This document shows, piece after piece, positions 6,675-7,662 of a stretch of DNA of 7,662 nt; within the stretch, counting starts at the first letter, position 1, and each line of letters opens with the position of its first letter. A model generated the notes under the pieces. It had not been told where the DNA came from. It worked only from the letters and a program-made list of their open reading frames with translations, and did no database searches. Both the position numbers and the translations under genes were made by a program. The stretch is from Bacteroidota bacterium (GTDB taxonomy: Bacteria > Bacteroidota > Bacteroidia > Bacteroidales > WCHB1-69), in assembly GCA_023459435.1 (NCBI GenBank), contig JAEWUL010000184.1, positions 1 through 7,662 of the forward strand, in the 5' to 3' direction.

Positions 6675-7662
6675 TTAAAGAACAAGATCAGGATAATGTT
6701 TAAGAAAATCTCCAACAATAAAGAAAGATCCAGTAATCAGAATCAGATCATTAGATTCACTTATTTCCTGAACTTTCAGAAACGTTTTATAGGTTTGTTC
6801 ATCCAGAATCTGCGCTTTCAGGTCTAATTCTTTAAACCTAACCAACATTTTTTTTGGATTTAAAGCTCTTTGAACGGGTGCTTTACACAAATAATAATGG
6901 ATATTTTTCGGCAAAATATTTAAAATCGGATCCAGATCTTTATCATCAACAAATCCTAGGATCATATGGATATTTTCAACGGGTAATGAAGATATTTGAG
7001 GGATCAAATAATTAAAAGCACCAATATTATGTGCAACATCGCAAATCACAAGTGGATATTGAGTTAAGACCTGCCATCTTCCCATTAAATGAGTATTTTT
7101 TACTACATTTTCTATTCCCGGTTTGGCATAATCATTATTAATTTTAAAGTATGATTTTAAAATTTCAAGAGCATGCAGATAGGTAGCAATATTTTTAAGT
7201 TGATATGCACCCGGAATGGGTAAAATGAGGTCAGGATACACCATTTTCGTATGGTATTTAACAGAAACATGCGTATCGAAAGGGTCTGTATCATCGATAA
7301 TAGTTAACTTAATTTTATCGGCCACATAACAAGGAGCATTTTTTTGAGAAGCAACAGCCTGAAATACGGGCAGTGTTTTAGGGTCAGCCTCACCAATAAG
7401 AACAGGCGTGTTTGGTTTAATGATTCCTGCCTTTTCAAAAGCTATTTTAGGAAGTGTGTTACCTAAAAGTTGTGCATGATCAAAGGAGATGTTGGTAACG
7501 ATAGAAAGTATTGGATTGAGAATATTGGTAGCATCTAATCTACCTCCAAGGCCTGTTTCAATAATGGCAATATCAACTTGTTCTTCAGCAAAATAATCGA
7601 ATGCAAGAATAGTAGTAATTTCAAAAAAAGAGGGCTCAATAGGATCAATTTGAGATTGATAA
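6675..7662 (-). CDS. folC: Bifunctional folylpolyglutamate synthase / dihydrofolate synthase (5' end outside window)
   Basis: FolC is a cytoplasmic Mur-ligase-family enzyme that uses ATP to add glutamate to dihydropteroate and to folates. The window holds 328 C-terminal residues, numbered here from the right edge. The open frame reaches that edge, so the N-terminus with the GKGS P-loop is outside; about 100 residues are missing. Visible motifs are E35-T-G-L-G-G-R-L-D-A-T-N, D61-H62, E76-K77-A-G-I-I-K, G-R-W-Q at 194-197 and D-V-A-H-N at 208-212. The spacing of E35, H62 and K77 equals that recalled for Lactobacillus casei FPGS E143, H170 (Mg2+ ligands) and K185 (carbamylated lysine), so the catalytic core looks intact. 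An internal GTG at 7325 is not the start, because these motifs lie upstream of it. Whether it makes dihydrofolate, polyglutamates or both cannot be read from this part. Confidence 0.93.
   Translation of the reverse strand, partial: YQSQIDPIEPSFFEITTILAFDYFAEEQVDIAIIETGLGGRLDATNILNPILSIVTNISFDHAQLLGNTLPKIAFEKAGIIKPNTPVLIGEADPKTLPVFQAVASQKNAPCYVADKIKLTIIDDTDPFDTHVSVKYHTKMVYPDLILPIPGAYQLKNIATYLHALEILKSYFKINNDYAKPGIENVVKNTHLMGRWQVLTQYPLVICDVAHNIGAFNYLIPQISSLPVENIHMILGFVDDKDLDPILNILPKNIHYYLCKAPVQRALNPKKMLVRFKELDLKAQILDEQTYKTFLKVQEISESNDLILITGSFFIVGDFLKHYPDLVL

Noticed and set aside
6675..7325. Reading GTG 7325 as the start of a 216-residue protein
   Set aside because: The same frame continues upstream to the window edge with essential FolC motifs (ETGLGGRLDATN, DH, EKAGI), so this is an internal valine codon.
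1..7662. tRNA, rRNA, riboswitch, CRISPR array, insertion sequence or attachment site
   Set aside because: Coding density is almost complete. Gaps are 75 bp or less and show no tRNA-like fold, spaced repeats, transposase motif or terminal inverted repeats.

Overview
The window is an AT-rich piece of a chromosome from a member of the Bacteroidota. Three things point there. It encodes a PorZ-like protein, a component specific to the type IX secretion system (T9SS), with a type A C-terminal sorting domain. Gene starts lack Shine-Dalgarno sequences. Two gene starts are preceded by the Bacteroidota -7 promoter element TAnnTTTG. I cannot assign an order or genus from the sequence alone.

All six genes are on the minus strand, so transcription runs from the right edge to the left. 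In order they are: folC (7662 to 6675, 5' end outside the window), rbfA (6599 to 6261), a LolC/LolE-type ABC transporter permease (6261 to 5014), porZ (4983 to 2653), recO (2650 to 1937), and a large polytopic YfhO-like membrane protein (1907 to the left edge, 3' end outside the window). Coding is nearly continuous. rbfA and the permease overlap by one base. porZ and recO are 2 bp apart. The only gaps are 75 bp (folC/rbfA), 30 bp (permease/porZ) and 29 bp (recO/yfhO-like). No stretch over 300 bp lacks a gene. Positions 1-1907, where no complete ORF fits, are filled by one open frame that leaves the window.

The sequence suggests two transcription entry points. The identical 9-mer TATTTTTGC lies about 20 bp before the start codons of rbfA and of the yfhO-like gene, and fits the Bacteroidota -7 consensus. 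I therefore read rbfA-permease-porZ-recO as one unit, with the yfhO-like gene able to be transcribed separately. At the second site the element forms half of a 16-bp perfect palindrome.

Functionally this is a housekeeping cluster (folate polyglutamylation, 30S maturation, recombinational repair) interleaved with envelope biogenesis (lipoprotein-release-type permease, PorZ, GT-C-like membrane protein). I found no mobile element, CRISPR array, RNA gene or obvious new defence or biosynthetic system. The most useful observations are the PorZ assignment, its neighbourhood with a possible glycan-modifying membrane protein, the corrected starts of rbfA and the permease, and the shared promoter element.
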